The notes: generated by a model from the sequence alone, not told the origin. 17,079 bases of DNA from JAZQNF01 sp045641505 (GCA_045641505.1 JAZUHB010000066.1:1-17079); one strand, 5' to 3'; shown: positions 8,261 to 15,444, counted from the first letter of the stretch. A program made the numbers and translations.

Positions 8261-9590
8261 CGATATCATCGTGGTAGCTTTACGCAACCTCTCTGCCGGA
8301 AAACCGATGGTTCGGAAAATGATCGTATCCATGTCAGTAATCATGATACTGATGATCGGTTTCGCGATTATCTCATATTCGTATTTTTGTTATCAAGATG
8401 ATTTTAATATGAACCACGCGGCCGATTGCTATTATTATACGGAGTTTGAAGATAGGCCGCTGACGGACATGGGTGATATCTTCCTCAAAAGCGGCGAACG
8501 CAAAAATCGCTATAAAGCGACCGATTTACTGCTATTGGCCTCCGTTCAAATGAATGATAGCCCTTATATGGCGGCACAAGATACAACGATTTCTTTTGAC
8601 GGAACAGAGCATGCGGCACACTATGGATCGTTTTGGGATTCATATGAAATATATCAAAACATTCAGTGGAAGACCTCAAACATTTCATTAGGTTTTTTTG
8701 ACGGTAATTCAAAATTATTTACCGACAAAATGATACGACATTATGGAGATTCGTATCTGCTTGGTCGTTATCCGGACAATCCCGGTGAGATAATGATGGA
8801 TACTTATATCCTTTCCATATTTGGGATTGAAGAGATCGATGATCGCATTATCGGAAGCAAAATCACAATCAAGTCGCTGATTGACGGAACAGAAGAAACG
8901 GTTATTGATGATTATATACTGACAGGTGTTTTTAAAAGCGAACTGTTTGCAGTCAGAGAAAGCAAGGACGCCTTGGACACCCATCTTGAACACATATATG
9001 TTCATTTCAATAGGGAAGACCTGTCAGGGTTTCAGATTCAGTTTGGAAGTGCCAGGTATTATTTTGACAATTATTCGGATTATGCTGAGAATTGCGAGTT
9101 TGCAAAAAAAATCTTTTTTTATGATTTGGAAGAGCTTCTTGCTGACTCGGACGATTATGCGAAACTGACCCCAAAAGGTCTGGAATACCTTCTGATTTAC
9201 TGGGTCATTGAGAATATCGGGAAACTGTTGATGATCGTAGCGGTCGCGATATGCTTTGTTGTAACCTTCTCTTTGCTATATGTTTTGAATTTCTATTGCG
9301 ACAGAAATGCAAGCTACATAAAAATGCTTCACGATATAGGTATGACAAAGAAAAACCGTCTGTCGATCCTCGTGGTTGAATTGAGCATTACAGTTGCAGC
9401 ATCGACGGTTGTCAGCTTGTATTTTTCTGCCTTGTTCTTGATTCTTTTGAATGTAGTTACGAAGGCAGCGGTTGGGTTCCCGATTTCGTTCAATATCTTG
9501 GTATGCCTTTTGGCAATAGGATTAAGTTGGTTATTTTTTGCGCTGTGCTTTGCCTTATCAATCAGCAAAACGGAGCGCCGGAATTCGTAA
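8250..9590 (+). CDS. FtsX/MacB-like ABC permease, long subunit
   Basis: 446 aa with one helix near 24-46, a large extracytoplasmic domain (about 50-320), then three helices around 325-350, 375-400 and 415-440. The linker YIKMLHDIGMTKKNR after helix 2 is the same coupling segment seen in the short permease. The start has GGAGG (8238-8242) 7 nt upstream, inside the preceding gene, and the two genes overlap by 11 nt. Together with the ATPase this predicts a membrane complex of two different permeases and an ATPase dimer. The extracytoplasmic domain is rich in Asp, Tyr and Phe and I do not recognise it; it is the probable determinant of substrate. The gene ends about 125 nt before a strong terminator. 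Confidence 0.85.
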   Translation: MRFSDIIVVALRNLSAGKPMVRKMIVSMSVIMILMIGFAIISYSYFCYQDDFNMNHAADCYYYTEFEDRPLTDMGDIFLKSGERKNRYKATDLLLLASVQMNDSPYMAAQDTTISFDGTEHAAHYGSFWDSYEIYQNIQWKTSNISLGFFDGNSKLFTDKMIRHYGDSYLLGRYPDNPGEIMMDTYILSIFGIEEIDDRIIGSKITIKSLIDGTEETVIDDYILTGVFKSELFAVRESKDALDTHLEHIYVHFNREDLSGFQIQFGSARYYFDNYSDYAENCEFAKKIFFYDLEELLADSDDYAKLTPKGLEYLLIYWVIENIGKLLMIVAVAICFVVTFSLLYVLNFYCDRNASYIKMLHDIGMTKKNRLSILVVELSITVAASTVVSLYFSALFLILLNVVTKAAVGFPISFNILVCLLAIGLSWLFFALCFALSISKTERRNS

Positions 9591-9714
9591 TAATCTCCAA
9601 AAAAATATGAGCGGATGGCAAGAAAATCCCGGATCGTCGTTTCACCTGCTTTTGCAAAGACTTTATCGATTGACCGATATAGCGTCAACGCCTTTCGTTC
9701 AGGTTTTTCACAAA

Positions 9715-9754
9715 AAAGGCAAGGCATCGCAATGATGTCTTGCCTTTCATTTTT
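9715..9754 (+). terminator. Rho-independent terminator closing the ABC insert
   Basis: A 14-bp stem (9715-9728 with 9734-9747, one G-U pair) closes a 5-nt loop, followed 2 nt later by TTTTT (9750-9754). A run of A before the stem (9712-9717) means it can also act on transcripts from the convergent minus-strand pair. It is the rightmost AT-rich structure, so it marks the practical end of the insert. Between the last permease and this hairpin (9591-9711) I see no gene. Confidence 0.88.
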
Positions 9755-9801
9755 ATCAGTCGATTGCAGCTTTTCGGCGGTCGGGCTGTTCTGTCAAGGT
9801 A

Positions 9802-9945
9802 TCACAGCAGCTTCAATCCAATCCAATAGGCGCAGATGAAAATCAGCACCAGCAAGGGGAACCAGATGAAGCAGCCGATGGAGGACTTTTTCTCCGGCTT
9901 GGACTCGGCCTCGAGGAAGGCTACGTTGATATCGGCCGCGCTCAT
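9802..9945 (-). CDS. Small single-pass membrane protein (47 aa)
   Basis: This short frame codes for 47 aa: a hydrophilic N-terminal half (residues 1-22) and a strong hydrophobic helix (about 23-44) rich in aromatic residues, ending GLKLL. Its ATG overlaps the stop of the zinc ribbon gene (ATGA at 9945-9942), so translation is probably coupled. There is no homologue I recognise. It is likely an inner-membrane microprotein with its N-terminus in the cytoplasm. The exact four-base overlap and the clean amphipathic-to-hydrophobic layout support a real gene. It could in principle be a chance frame, hence the moderate confidence. Confidence 0.6.
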   Translation of the reverse strand: MSAADINVAFLEAESKPEKKSSIGCFIWFPLLVLIFICAYWIGLKLL

Positions 9946-10142
9946 CGGAGCACCTCGTCCAGGAGCTCCGCCTCGTCGACCCAGGAGGGGTCGTACTTCG
10001 TCCGGGTCATGTCCGCGCCGCAGGAGGGACAGCGGACGAGGGGCTTTTTGCACACGGCGCGGCAGCGCGAGCACTCGTAGGTGTCGGCGCGGAACAGGTG
10101 GGTGTGCTGCGTCCAGAACGCGGGCTTGTCTTTCTTGCGCAT
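9942..10142 (-). CDS. Small zinc ribbon protein (66 aa)
   Basis: 66 aa with two knuckles, CSRC (Cys24, Cys27) and CPSCG (Cys38, Cys41), spaced to bind one zinc ion as a zinc ribbon; Cys31 lies between them. Polar flanks include an N-terminal Lys/Arg patch and a C-terminal acidic helix (DEAELLDEVL). Zinc ribbons of this size often bind nucleic acid or a protein partner, and nothing more precise is visible. AAAGGAG lies 5 nt before the ATG. It is the first gene of a two-gene unit with the 47-aa membrane protein and runs opposite to the SAM hydrolase/ECF operon, sharing a 188-nt intergenic region with it. Confidence 0.75.
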   Translation of the reverse strand: MRKKDKPAFWTQHTHLFRADTYECSRCRAVCKKPLVRCPSCGADMTRTKYDPSWVDEAELLDEVLR

Positions 10143-10156
10143 GGAAACTCCTTTCG

Positions 10157-10181
10157 GGGACGGAACTCAGGGACGGAACTC
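10157..10181. repeat. Two direct copies of GGGACGGAACTC
   Basis: Copies at 10157-10168 and 10170-10181 are separated by one base and lie in the leader of the zinc ribbon gene, just beyond its Shine-Dalgarno. A related GGGACAGAACTT (10 of 12 identical) is found at 15773-15784 in the middle of the large palindromic element. No function is assigned. Confidence 0.6.
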
Positions 10182-10212
10182 GGGCCTTCTGAGCGGCCTC
10201 GTTCATATTTTC

Positions 10213-10218
10213 ATTATA
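10213..10218 (-). promoter_or_regulatory. Candidate -10 for the zinc ribbon gene
   Basis: A perfect TATAAT on the minus strand lies about 70 nt upstream of the zinc ribbon ATG. The hexamer 17 nt further upstream (10236-10241) is a poor -35 match, so this is only a partial promoter call. Confidence 0.4.
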
Positions 10219-10286
10219 CCGCGCCCGGCGCGCGGAATATACCCCAAAATCGCGGATTTACTGTTCCTTTTTCCCCGCGGAAAGTG

Positions 10287-10303
10287 TACAATGAACTTAT
10301 AAT
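10287..10303 (+). promoter_or_regulatory. Candidate -10 region for the SAM hydrolase/ECF operon
   Basis: TACAAT (10287-10292) and TATAAT (10298-10303) lie 28-44 nt before the first ATG of the operon, in a local AT-rich stretch. Neither has a good -35 at 16-18 nt, so an activator may be needed. No S-box, SAM or T-box type leader is possible here: the leader from either start is under 40 nt. Confidence 0.4.
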
Positions 10304-10330
10304 TCTGTAATTTTGTCAAGGAGGCTTCCC

Positions 10331-11182
10331 ATGTCCTGTCTCGTCCTGCAAAGCGATTTCGGTCACGCCGACGGCGCCGTGAGCGCCATGTACGGCGTCG
10401 CCTACTCCGTCTGCCCGGAGCTCCAGATCTCCGATCTCACGCACGAGATCCAGCCCTACGATATCTGGGAGGCGAGCTACCGCCTCATCCAGACCGTGAA
10501 CTACTGGCCCGCGGGGACGGTCTTCGTGTCCGTGGTCGACCCCGGCGTCGGAAGCGCGCGCCGTTCGGTCGCCGTCCGCTGCCGGAACGGTCAGTACGTG
10601 ATCACGCCGGACAACGGCACGCTGACGCATCTGCGCGAGCAGGGCGCGATCGAGGCGCTGCGCGTGATCGACGAGGAGAAGAACCGGCTGCCCGGCTCGG
10701 GCGAGTCGTACACCTTCCACGGCCGCGACATCTACGCCTTCACCGGCGCGAAGCTGGCGGCCGGCCGTCTCGCGTTCGAGGACCTCGGCCCCGAGGCGGA
10801 AGTCGACAGCCTCGTCAGCCTGCCGCTCATCGAGCCCGGCTTCGACGGCAAGGCGATCACCGGCACCGTCGACGTCCTGGACGTCCGCTTCGGCAGCCTC
10901 TGGACGAACATCCCCCGCGAGCTCTTCCTGCGCCTGGGTATCGCGCCGGGCGAGAAGGTCGACGTCACGATCGAGAACCGCGGCCGCATCTGCTTCCGCA
11001 ACGACCTGATGTACGCGCACTCCTTCGCGGAGGCCTACGTCGGCGAGGCGCTCGTCTACGTGAACAGCCTGGACAACGTGGCCGTCGCGATCAACCAGGG
11101 CTCCTTCGCCCGCGCCTACAACGTGGGCACCGGCATCGCCTGGCAGATCACGCTGCAGAAGCCCTCGCGCGTTCACGGATAA
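10331..11182 (+). CDS. SAM hydroxide adenosyltransferase (SAM hydrolase), first copy
   Basis: 283 aa of the DUF62 family, which splits S-adenosylmethionine with water into adenosine and methionine. Seen: SDFG at 8-11 (Asp9), VDPGVGSAR at 69-77, PDNG at 93-96 and FHGRD at 129-133. Asp70, Arg77 and His130 match the spacing of the catalytic Asp68-Arg75-His127 triad described for the Pyrococcus horikoshii enzyme. That triad distinguishes these hydrolases from SAM-dependent fluorinases and chlorinases. The start is ATG 10331, with AAGGAGG (10318-10324) 6 nt upstream; an in-frame TTG at 10313 is ahead of that site and is rejected. The enzyme is cytosolic, and family members are trimers. It is the first gene of the operon and ends 9 nt before the ECF ATPase, so its reaction is probably tied to what that transporter brings in. 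Confidence 0.92.
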   Translation: MSCLVLQSDFGHADGAVSAMYGVAYSVCPELQISDLTHEIQPYDIWEASYRLIQTVNYWPAGTVFVSVVDPGVGSARRSVAVRCRNGQYVITPDNGTLTHLREQGAIEALRVIDEEKNRLPGSGESYTFHGRDIYAFTGAKLAAGRLAFEDLGPEAEVDSLVSLPLIEPGFDGKAITGTVDVLDVRFGSLWTNIPRELFLRLGIAPGEKVDVTIENRGRICFRNDLMYAHSFAEAYVGEALVYVNSLDNVAVAINQGSFARAYNVGTGIAWQITLQKPSRVHG

Positions 11183-11191
11183 GGAGGCAGC

Positions 11192-12898
11192 GTGGAGAAG
11201 AAAGCAGTCATCGAGTTCAAGGATTTTTCCTTTCAGTATTATTCCCAGAAAAAGCCGACGCTGAAGCACATCGACCTCACGATCTACGAGGGCGAGAAGG
11301 TGCTGATCGTCGGGCCCAGCGGCTCGGGCAAGTCCACCCTGGGCAACTGCATCAACGGCCTGATCCCGTTCTCCTACCGGGGCGAGATCTCCGGCAGCCT
11401 GAAGGTCTGCGGCCGCGAGACGAAGGAGCAGAGCCTCTTCAGGCTGAGCCAGGACGTCGGCACCGTGCTGCAGGATCCGGACGGCCAGTTCATCGGCCTC
11501 ACCGTCGGCGAGGACATCGCCTTCGCGCTGGAGAACGAGTGCACGCCGCAGGACGAAATGAAGCAGATCGTCGCCGACACCGCGCGGATCGTCGACATGG
11601 ACGCCTTCCTGCAGAGCTCCCCCTATGAGCTTTCGGGCGGCCAGAAGCAGCGCGTCTCGTTCGCGGGCGTGATGGTCCACGACGTCGGCATCCTCCTCTT
11701 CGACGAGCCCCTCGCGAACCTGGACCCCGCCACCGGCCGCACCGCCATCGAGCTGATCGACCGCATCCAGCGGCAGTATCAGAAGACCTGCGTGATCATC
11801 GAGCACCGTCTCGAGGACGTGCTCTGGAAGCCCGTCGACCGGGTCATCGTCATGAGCGAGGGCGAGATCGTCGCCGACCTGGATCCGGACAGCCTGATGG
11901 CCGCCGGGATCCTGCCGGAGCTCGGCATCCGCGAGCCCCTCTACGTGAACGCCCTGCACTACGCGGGCATGCCCGTCACGAAGGAACTGCGGGCCGGCCG
12001 CCTCGACACCCTGGACATCCCCGCGGTCCGCGACGCCGTCCGCCGCTGGAACGCCGCCCAGACGCCCGCTCCCGAGCGCGAAAAGCGCCCGCCGATCCTC
12101 GAGGTCTCGCACGTGAACTTCTCCTACACGAAGGAGCGGCAGATCCTGAAGGACGTCTCCTTCACCGTCGAGGAGGGCGAGATGGTCTCCATCGTCGGCA
12201 CGAACGGCGCCGGCAAGTCCACGCTGGCCAAGGTCATCTGCGGCCTGGTCGGCGACGTGGACGGCGCGCTTTACCTCTCCGGCGAGCCCATGGAGGGCAC
12301 CACGATCAAGGAGCGCAGCCGCTCGATCGGCTACGTGATGCAGAATCCCAACCAAATGATCTGCAAGCCGATGATCTACGACGAGGTCGCCCTCGGCCTC
12401 CGCTACAGCGGGATGCCCGAGGAGGAGATCTCCGAGCGGGTCGACAAGGCCCTCACGGTCTGCGGCCTCCGTCCCTTCCGCAAGTGGCCGCTTTCCGCCC
12501 TGAGCTTCGGCCAGAAGAAGCGGGTCACCATCGCCTCGATCCTCGCGATGGACCCGAAGCTCATCATCCTCGACGAGCCGACCGCCGGCCAGGACTACCG
12601 CCACTACACCGCCATCATGGAGTTCCTGCGGGAGCTCAACAAGACCGGCGTGACCATCATCATGATCACGCACGACATGCACCTGATGCTGGAGTACACG
12701 CCGCACGTCATCGTGATCCACGACGGCCGCGTGATCCACGACGGGACCGCCGTCCGCGCCCTCACGGACCCGGCGATCACCGAAAAGGCGTCGCTCCGCA
12801 TCACCTCCCTCTACGAGCTCGCGGGCCTCTGCGGCATCGGCGACCGCCAGCAGTTCGTGCAGAACTGCATCGATCAGGAGAGGAGGGACGCGCGATGA
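11192..12898 (+). CDS. ECF transporter ATPase, two fused ATP-binding domains (EcfA-EcfA')
   Basis: 568 aa with two CbiO-like ATPase domains. Domain 1: Walker A GPSGSGKST (41-49), Q-loop Gln94, LSGGQ (147-151), Asp171-Glu172, His205. Domain 2: GTNGAGKST (336-344), Gln384, signature LSFGQ (437-441, Phe in place of the first Gly), Asp461-Glu462, His494. Group II and dedicated ECF systems often carry such fusions, as in the YkoD type. It powers uptake of a vitamin-like or small metabolite through EcfT and an S component. The start is GTG at 11192 with AAGGAGG 4 nt upstream; the first domain begins at once, so no other start is plausible. It overlaps ecfT by ATGA. The modified second signature is the only deviation. 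It is probably dedicated to the S component encoded 1.9 kb downstream. Confidence 0.93.
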   Translation: MEKKAVIEFKDFSFQYYSQKKPTLKHIDLTIYEGEKVLIVGPSGSGKSTLGNCINGLIPFSYRGEISGSLKVCGRETKEQSLFRLSQDVGTVLQDPDGQFIGLTVGEDIAFALENECTPQDEMKQIVADTARIVDMDAFLQSSPYELSGGQKQRVSFAGVMVHDVGILLFDEPLANLDPATGRTAIELIDRIQRQYQKTCVIIEHRLEDVLWKPVDRVIVMSEGEIVADLDPDSLMAAGILPELGIREPLYVNALHYAGMPVTKELRAGRLDTLDIPAVRDAVRRWNAAQTPAPEREKRPPILEVSHVNFSYTKERQILKDVSFTVEEGEMVSIVGTNGAGKSTLAKVICGLVGDVDGALYLSGEPMEGTTIKERSRSIGYVMQNPNQMICKPMIYDEVALGLRYSGMPEEEISERVDKALTVCGLRPFRKWPLSALSFGQKKRVTIASILAMDPKLIILDEPTAGQDYRHYTAIMEFLRELNKTGVTIIMITHDMHLMLEYTPHVIVIHDGRVIHDGTAVRALTDPAITEKASLRITSLYELAGLCGIGDRQQFVQNCIDQERRDAR

Positions 12899-13728
12899 AG
12901 CAGAAGCTTTTCGACTACGTTTCCCGCCGGAACCTGATCTACGACCTGAGCGGCTTCACGAAGCTCCTCTGCTTCCTGATGACCACGATGGCCGTGATGT
13001 TCTCGTTCGACCTCCGCGTGATCCTCTCGATCCTCCTGTTCAGCCTGGTCATGCTGAAGATCAGCCAGATCACCTTCGCGCAGATCAAGACGATGCTGAT
13101 CTACGTCGCGATCTTCCTGGTGCTGAACGCGTTCCTGACCTTCCTCTTCGACCCGAAATACGCGGTGGAGCTCTACGGCACCGAGCACGTGCTCTTCCCG
13201 ATATTCGGCCGCTACGAGGTGACCGAGGAGCAGCTTTTCTACCAGTGCACGAAGACGCTCAAGTACGCGTCGGTGATCCCGCTGGGCATCGTCTTCTTCC
13301 TGTCGACCCACCCGAGCGAGCTGGCGGCCTCCCTGAGCCGCGCCGGCATCCCCTACAAGGCCTCGTTCGCCCTGTCGCTGACGCTCCGCTACTTCCCGGA
13401 CATCATGCGCTCCTACGAGGACATCTCGCTGGCGCAGCAGAGCCGCGGCCTCGACCTTTCCAAGAAGGAGAAGGTCGGCCGGCGCGTGAAGAACGTGCTG
13501 AGCATCTGCATCCCGCTGGTCTTCTCGACGCTGGAGCGCGTCGACATCATCGCGAACACGATGGACCTCCGCGGCTTCGGCAAGGAGAAGAAGCGCACCT
13601 GGTACAGCGCGAAGCCGATGGCCCGGAAGGACTGGGCCGCGCTGGCGGTCTGCCTGGCGATCCTCCTCGGCAGCATCGCGGTCAGCGTGTTCGTCAACCA
13701 CAGCCGCTACTGGAATCCTTTCATCTGA
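12895..13728 (+). CDS. ECF transporter transmembrane coupling protein EcfT
   Basis: 277 aa. Hydrophobic helices lie near 22-38, 41-56, 66-85, 120-137 and 248-268, with a long cytoplasmic coupling region between the fourth and fifth. That region bears the two EcfT signatures: AQQSRGLD (180-187, Arg184-Gly185) and ANTMDLRGFG (220-229, Arg226-Gly227). These insert into the ATPase dimer and transmit ATP hydrolysis to the S component. The true start is ATG 12895, overlapping the ATPase stop, with AGGAGG 8 nt upstream. It ends 7 nt before the second SAM hydrolase. It forms the energising module with the fused ATPase. Confidence 0.92.
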   Translation: MKQKLFDYVSRRNLIYDLSGFTKLLCFLMTTMAVMFSFDLRVILSILLFSLVMLKISQITFAQIKTMLIYVAIFLVLNAFLTFLFDPKYAVELYGTEHVLFPIFGRYEVTEEQLFYQCTKTLKYASVIPLGIVFFLSTHPSELAASLSRAGIPYKASFALSLTLRYFPDIMRSYEDISLAQQSRGLDLSKKEKVGRRVKNVLSICIPLVFSTLERVDIIANTMDLRGFGKEKKRTWYSAKPMARKDWAALAVCLAILLGSIAVSVFVNHSRYWNPFI

Positions 13729-13735
13729 GGTGAAC

Positions 13736-14605
13736 ATGATCGATTACGAAAAACCCATCCTGGTCTTCCAGACCGATTTTACCTACCTGGAGGGCGCCGT
13801 CTCTTCGATGTACGGCGTCGTGAAGACCGTCGACCGCACGCTGGAGATCTTCGACGGCACCCACCAGCTGCCGCAGTTCGACACCTGGAGCGCCAGCTAC
13901 CGGCTCTACCAGAGCCTGCGCTTCTGGCCCGAGGGCACGGTCTACGTGTCCGTCGTGGACCCGGGCGTCGGCACCTCGCGCCGGGCCTGCGTCGCGAAGG
14001 TGAAGGGCGACGGTGACGGCTTCTACTACGTGGTCACGCCCGACAACGGCGCGCTCACGCACGTCGCGCGCTACATGGGCATCCTCGAGGTGCGCCAGAT
14101 CGACGAGACGGTGAACCGCCTGCACGGCCGCGACACCGACGACGTGACGATCTTCCACGGCCGCGACCTCTTCGGCTACACCGCTGCGCGCCTCGCGAGC
14201 GGCATCATCGACTTCGAAGGCGTGGGCCCGGCCTACCCGGTCGACGAGATCGTCCGGCACCCGCTGCCCGAGCCGGTCTTCGGCGACGGCTTCGCCGAGG
14301 GCATCCTGGAAATCGACGACCCGAACTTCGGCAACGCCTGGAGCAACATCCCGACGCGCGAGCTCATCGCCCGCGGCTTCTCGTACGGCGAGACCGTCCG
14401 GGTGAAGATCGCGCACGCGGGCGCGCCCGTCTTCGAGGCGGAGCTCCCGCTGGTCCACAGCTTCGGCGACGTCCCGAAGGGCCGCGCACTGGTCTACAAC
14501 AACGAGCTGGTGCGGCTGGGCCTCGCGGTCTCGCAGGGGAACTTCTGCGAGCAGTTCGGCGTGGCCTTCGGCGGCGACTGGACGCTGCGGGTCGAGAAGG
14601 TGTGA
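13736..14605 (+). CDS. SAM hydroxide adenosyltransferase (SAM hydrolase), second copy
   Basis: 289 aa, a paralogue of the enzyme at 10331 but clearly divergent. Conserved: QTDFTY (Asp14), VDPGVGTSR (74-82, Asp75 and Arg82), PDNG (102-105) and IFHGRD (139-144, His141). The Asp-Arg-His triad is therefore complete and predicts adenosine plus methionine from SAM. Differences from copy one are TDFT in place of SDFG near the N-terminus and about four extra residues between PDNG and FHGRD. The start is ATG 13736, with GAGG 5 nt upstream; a GTG at 13730 overlaps that site. It is the last gene of the operon with the ECF ATPase and EcfT. No clear terminator follows, only GC-rich sequence. Two copies may form a mixed trimer or handle different substrates; this is inference. 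Confidence 0.9.
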   Translation: MIDYEKPILVFQTDFTYLEGAVSSMYGVVKTVDRTLEIFDGTHQLPQFDTWSASYRLYQSLRFWPEGTVYVSVVDPGVGTSRRACVAKVKGDGDGFYYVVTPDNGALTHVARYMGILEVRQIDETVNRLHGRDTDDVTIFHGRDLFGYTAARLASGIIDFEGVGPAYPVDEIVRHPLPEPVFGDGFAEGILEIDDPNFGNAWSNIPTRELIARGFSYGETVRVKIAHAGAPVFEAELPLVHSFGDVPKGRALVYNNELVRLGLAVSQGNFCEQFGVAFGGDWTLRVEKV

Positions 14606-14743
14606 GGAGCCGCGGCGCGGCGGCGGCCGGGACGCCGCGTTCGCGGCGGCGCGGGATGACGGCGCGTCGACAGCCGCGGCGTCTCGTCCGCAACCGCGCC
14701 GCGTCCGCCCGGCGAAATCTTTCTTTTCGGTAAAGCAAAGTGC

Positions 14744-14772
14744 TTGTTTTTCCGCGCTTTTCTTTATATACT
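14744..14772 (+). promoter_or_regulatory. Promoter of the ECF S-component gene
   Basis: TTGTTT (14744-14749) and TATACT (14767-14772) are exactly 17 nt apart. Initiation near 14779 gives a short leader of about 28 nt, too short for a riboswitch. This makes the S component independently transcribed from the hydrolase/ECF module. The stretch 14606-14740 before it is GC-rich with short self-complementary runs (such as CGCCGCG/CGCGGCG around 14633-14648) but no T-tract terminator. Confidence 0.75.
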
Positions 14773-14806
14773 ATGAAGCATGAAATACTCAACGGAGGTA
14801 TGTATC

Positions 14807-15379
14807 ATGAAGAAAAAGCTGTTCGGTTTTTCCACCCGTACCCTGGTCGGCACCGCTCTCGGCGCGGCCCTGTTTACGGTCCTGTTCATGTTCGTCAAGG
14901 TTCCTACCGGTATTCCGGAAACTGAAATTCAGACCGCTTACGGCGTCGGCGCCTTCTTCGCCGGCCTGTTCGGACCCATCGCCGGCGCGCTGATCGCCTT
15001 CATCGGCCACGCGCTGTCCGACACCATCCAGTACGGTTCTCCCTGGTGGAGCTGGATCATCGCCTCCGCCGTCTCCGGCTTCCTGTTCGGCATGGTCTAC
15101 AACAAGCTGAAGGTCGATGAGGGTATCTTCACCTGGAAGGATTGCCTGAAGTTCAACGTCTGCCAGATCATCGCCAACGTCGTCGCCTGGATCGTGGTCG
15201 CTCCCGTCCTCGACATCGTGATGTACAGCGAGCCCGTGAACCTGGTGTTCACCCAGGGCGCGGTCGCCGCTCTCTGCAACGCCATCTCCGCCGGCGTCAT
15301 CGGCTCCCTGCTGCTGTTCGCCTACTCCAAGATCCGCGCCCCCAAGGGCAGCCTCGAAGAGGAGAAGGAAGAGGAGTAA
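14807..15379 (+). CDS. ECF transporter S component, UPF0397-like
   Basis: 190 aa, hydrophobic, about six helices, ending in an acidic tail (EEEKEEE). The stretches PTGIPETEIQTAYG (residues 33-46) and FIGHALSDTIQYGSPWWSW (65-83) match the conserved blocks I know from the UPF0397 group of S components, within the ECF riboflavin-type fold. Helix 1 carries small-residue ALGAALF (17-23), the kind of AxxxA motif used to contact EcfT. It is the substrate-binding membrane subunit; its ligand is not established by sequence. The start is ATG 14807, 8 nt after GGAGG (14794-14798). The upstream in-frame ATG at 14780 would precede that site and coincide with the predicted transcription start, so it is rejected. 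It follows the second SAM hydrolase by 201 nt and ends before a perfect terminator. Confidence 0.9.
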   Translation: MKKKLFGFSTRTLVGTALGAALFTVLFMFVKVPTGIPETEIQTAYGVGAFFAGLFGPIAGALIAFIGHALSDTIQYGSPWWSWIIASAVSGFLFGMVYNKLKVDEGIFTWKDCLKFNVCQIIANVVAWIVVAPVLDIVMYSEPVNLVFTQGAVAALCNAISAGVIGSLLLFAYSKIRAPKGSLEEEKEEE

Positions 15380-15390
15380 GCTCCTCCGCA

Positions 15391-15444
15391 GCCTGCGCAG
15401 CTTGAGCAGCTTGCACGGCTTGCACGGCTTGAGCGGCTTGAGCA
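15391..15444. repeat. Six tandem 9-bp units
   Basis: Units of the form GCTTGAGCA / GCTTGCACG run in register six times (15391, 15400, 15409, 15418, 15427, 15436), the first one diverged. They lie between the S-component stop and its terminator, so they are transcribed but untranslated. A 9-bp unit with small variants looks like a replication-slippage repeat. Confidence 0.8.

Noticed and set aside
9591..9711. Remnant of a serine recombinase (frame beginning MARKSR at 9615)
   Set aside because: Only six residues recall the start of such proteins, no catalytic domain follows, and there is no ribosome site. The similarity is too short.
13730..13735. GTG start for the second SAM hydrolase
   Set aside because: It overlaps the only Shine-Dalgarno (GAGG, 13727-13730); the ATG at 13736 is correctly spaced.
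10331..14605. SAM-dependent fluorinase or chlorinase
   Set aside because: Both proteins hold the Asp-Arg-His triad of the hydrolysing branch, which halogenases lack, and I see no long fluorinase loop.
14606..14806. SAM riboswitch or S-box leader before the S component
   Set aside because: The predicted transcript starts about 28 nt before the ATG, and the GC-rich stretch upstream has no recognisable aptamer.
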